This document shows, piece by piece, positions 62,286 to 64,000 of a DNA stretch of 64,000 nucleotides (its first letter is position 1; every line of letters starts with the position of its first letter). The notes under the pieces were generated by a model. It did not search any database and was not told the origin of the DNA. It worked only from the letters and a program-made list of their open reading frames with translations. The DNA comes from Paracrocinitomix mangrovi (GTDB lineage Bacteria; Bacteroidota; Bacteroidia; Flavobacteriales_D; Crocinitomicaceae): contig NZ_CP091819.1 in NCBI RefSeq assembly GCF_019740355.2, positions 310,001 to 374,000 of the forward strand, read 5' to 3'. A program made the position numbers and the translations under genes.

Positions 62286-64000
62286 ATGTCAACAGAAATA
62301 TCTCAAGAAGAATATATTGAAATCTACGGTGCTAAGGAACATAACCTTAAAAACGTTGATTTAAAAATCCCAAGAAACAAGCTGGTTGTTTTTACCGGAC
62401 TCTCAGGTAGTGGAAAGTCTTCACTGGCTTTTGATACCATATTTGCTGAAGGTCAAAGAAGGTACATTGAAACATTTTCGGCCTATGCCAGACAATTTCT
62501 GGGCGGATTAGAGCGACCTCATGTTGATGAGATTTTAGGTTTGAGTCCTGTAATTTCAATTGAGCAAAAAACAGTGAACCGCTCTCCAAGGTCAACGGTT
62601 GGGACAGTAACTGAGGTTTATGATTTTATGAGATTATTGTATGCAAGGGTTGCAGATGCTTATTCATACAATACAGGCGAAAAAATGGTGAAGTACACCG
62701 ATCAACAAATTATCGATTTAATTATTGAAAAATTTGAAGGTCAAAAAATTGTTGTGCTTTCGCCCAAAGTAAAAGGACGTAAGGGGCATTACAGAGAACT
62801 TTTTGAACAAACAGCAAAGCTTGGTTATTCTAAGGTTCGTGTTGATGGTGAGATTAAAGATATAGTTTCCGGAATGAAGCTGGATCGATATAAAATCCAT
62901 GATATTGAGATTGTTATAGACAGAATCCAGGTAAGTGAGGAAAATAAAAACCGCGTAACGCAGGCTGTACAATCTGCATTGAAATATGGACAGGATGTAA
63001 TGATGGTTGAAGACTTTGATACGCATGAAGTAAGTCAATTCAGCCGTTTTTTAATGTGTCCAACTACAGGCATATCTTATGCAGAACCTGAACCAAATTT
63101 GTTTTCTTTCAACTCACCATACGGAGCGTGCAAAAAGTGTAATGGAATTGGAACAGTTTCAGAGGTTAACCTTAAAAAAGTGATTCCTGATGATAAGCTA
63201 AGTATCAAGCAAGGTGCAATTGAACCATTAGGAAAACTTGGGAATAACTGGATTTCATCAAAGATTGAATTCATTTTAGAAGCTTATGGCTTTAGCATAA
63301 AAGATCCTGTTAAAGAAATTGATGAGGAAATTATCAATAAGATTTTATACGGTTTTGAGGAGGTGATGGAAATAGATGGTTTAAATAAGAATTTCTCTTT
63401 TGAAGGAATAACTTCTTATTTGTCAAGACAGTTTGAAGACTCTCCTTCACCTGCTGTTAGAAGATGGGTAGAGAATTTTATGAACCAAATAGTTTGTGAT
63501 GAATGTAATGGTTCCAGGTTGAAAAAAGAAGCGGATTATTTTAAGATAAATGACAAAAATATTGGCGAATTAGCGTCATTGGATTTAGCGTCATTATCAG
63601 ATTGGTTCAAGGATTTAGATAAACATCTTACTGAAAAACAACTTAAAATAGGACGCGAAATATTAAAGGAAATCAACAACCGCATGCAGTTTTTAATGGA
63701 TGTAGGTTTGCATTACTTGGCTTTAAACAGATCGTCAAAATCACTCTCAGGTGGTGAAGCGCAAAGAATTCGTTTGGCAACTCAAATAGGATCTGAACTA
63801 GTTAATGTGCTATATATTTTGGATGAACCAAGTATTGGACTACATCAAAGAGATAACACCAGGTTAATTAATTCCTTAAAAAAATTAAGGGATGCAGGTA
63901 ATTCTGTTATTGTAGTCGAGCACGACAAGGAAATGATGGAAGAATCTGACTTTATTGTAGATATTGGTCCTAAAGCCGGTTTGCATGGTGGAGAAATTGT
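62286..64000 (+). CDS. uvrA: Excinuclease ABC subunit A (first 571 codons)
   Basis: ATG 62286, open to the window edge. Walker [10 protein letters not shown] (38-46), the [14 protein letters not shown] and PVISIEQKT blocks, signature [17 protein letters not shown], Walker [15 protein letters not shown]. Zinc-finger Cys pairs CKKC ([12 protein letters not shown]) and CDEC (CDECNGSRL) are intact. UvrA scans DNA for damage and loads UvrB. Separated from the polysaccharide operon by 50 bp. Confidence 0.97.
   Translation, partial: MSTEISQEEYIEIYGAKEHNLKNVDLKIPRNKLVVFTGLSGSGKSSLAFDTIFAEGQRRYIETFSAYARQFLGGLERPHVDEILGLSPVISIEQKTVNRSPRSTVGTVTEVYDFMRLLYARVADAYSYNTGEKMVKYTDQQIIDLIIEKFEGQKIVVLSPKVKGRKGHYRELFEQTAKLGYSKVRVDGEIKDIVSGMKLDRYKIHDIEIVIDRIQVSEENKNRVTQAVQSALKYGQDVMMVEDFDTHEVSQFSRFLMCPTTGISYAEPEPNLFSFNSPYGACKKCNGIGTVSEVNLKKVIPDDKLSIKQGAIEPLGKLGNNWISSKIEFILEAYGFSIKDPVKEIDEEIINKILYGFEEVMEIDGLNKNFSFEGITSYLSRQFEDSPSPAVRRWVENFMNQIVCDECNGSRLKKEADYFKINDKNIGELASLDLASLSDWFKDLDKHLTEKQLKIGREILKEINNRMQFLMDVGLHYLALNRSSKSLSGGEAQRIRLATQIGSELVNVLYILDEPSIGLHQRDNTRLINSLKKLRDAGNSVIVVEHDKEMMEESDFIVDIGPKAGLHGGEI

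Overview
The window reads as a chromosomal segment of a low-GC member of the Bacteroidota, most likely Flavobacteriales; a relative of Fluviicola/Crocinitomix is my best guess but cannot be proven without a search. The signs are a type III glutamine synthetase, a PUR-like DUF3276 protein, a type IX secretion sorting tail, a beta-flower repeat protein, imelysin/di-heme oxidase genes, TPR-SpoIIE phosphatases, starts preceded by A-rich stretches rather than Shine-Dalgarno sites, and many copies of the Bacteroidota -7 promoter element TAnnTTTG. I see no tRNA or rRNA gene, CRISPR array, transposase, integrase or phage gene: this is core genome with small lineage-specific insertions.

Layout. 1-2.9 kb: two lipoproteins, an ABC-F ATPase of the YbiT type and two very small proteins. 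2.9-9.3 kb: a MacAB-like efflux operon, a DCC-family protein, ElbB, a T9SS-sorted protein and a methyltransferase. 9.4-30.7 kb: mostly minus-strand genes including three TPR-SpoIIE phosphatases, acyl-CoA carboxylase beta, a PAP2 phosphatase, Hsp20, pyrophosphatase and an MscS channel; glnN, a NUDIX gene and a DUF4836-like lipoprotein run on plus. 30.9-34.5 kb: an imelysin / di-heme oxidase / imelysin operon with a palindrome at its promoter. 34.6-38.8 kb: a methionine operon (metX, hom, osmC-like, metZ-type) preceded by a SAM-I riboswitch and, directly after it, a 34-codon leader ORF ending in eight Cys codons and one Met codon within 11 codons. 38.8-43.0 kb: small minus-strand genes, a fossil of a fourth SpoIIE gene, an M42 peptidase, YigZ with an apparent ATA start, and a beta-flower/YARHG operon. 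43.1-44.4 kb: ornithine aminotransferase behind a structured leader. 44.5-51.3 kb: a minus-strand block with mtaB, DUF3276 and miaA, plus a coupled operon of lipoprotein, RPE-CBS fusion, DAHP synthase and HTH-KdsC fusion. 52.9-62.2 kb: dacB, then a tightly packed polysaccharide operon (asnB, glycosyltransferase, Wza-like, Wzc-like, rfbC, WecA-like). The window ends inside uvrA.

Most notable: the SAM-I riboswitch/poly-Cys leader tandem; the RPE-CBS / DAHP synthase / HTH-KdsC operon, which mirrors the KdsD-KdsA-KdsC logic with different parts; an ABC-F protein whose degenerate motifs all fall in one of its two composite ATP sites; three genes whose only sensible starts are ATA, ATT and ATC; and the 16-residue SpoIIE remnant. 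All names come from reading motifs by eye; no database search was run.
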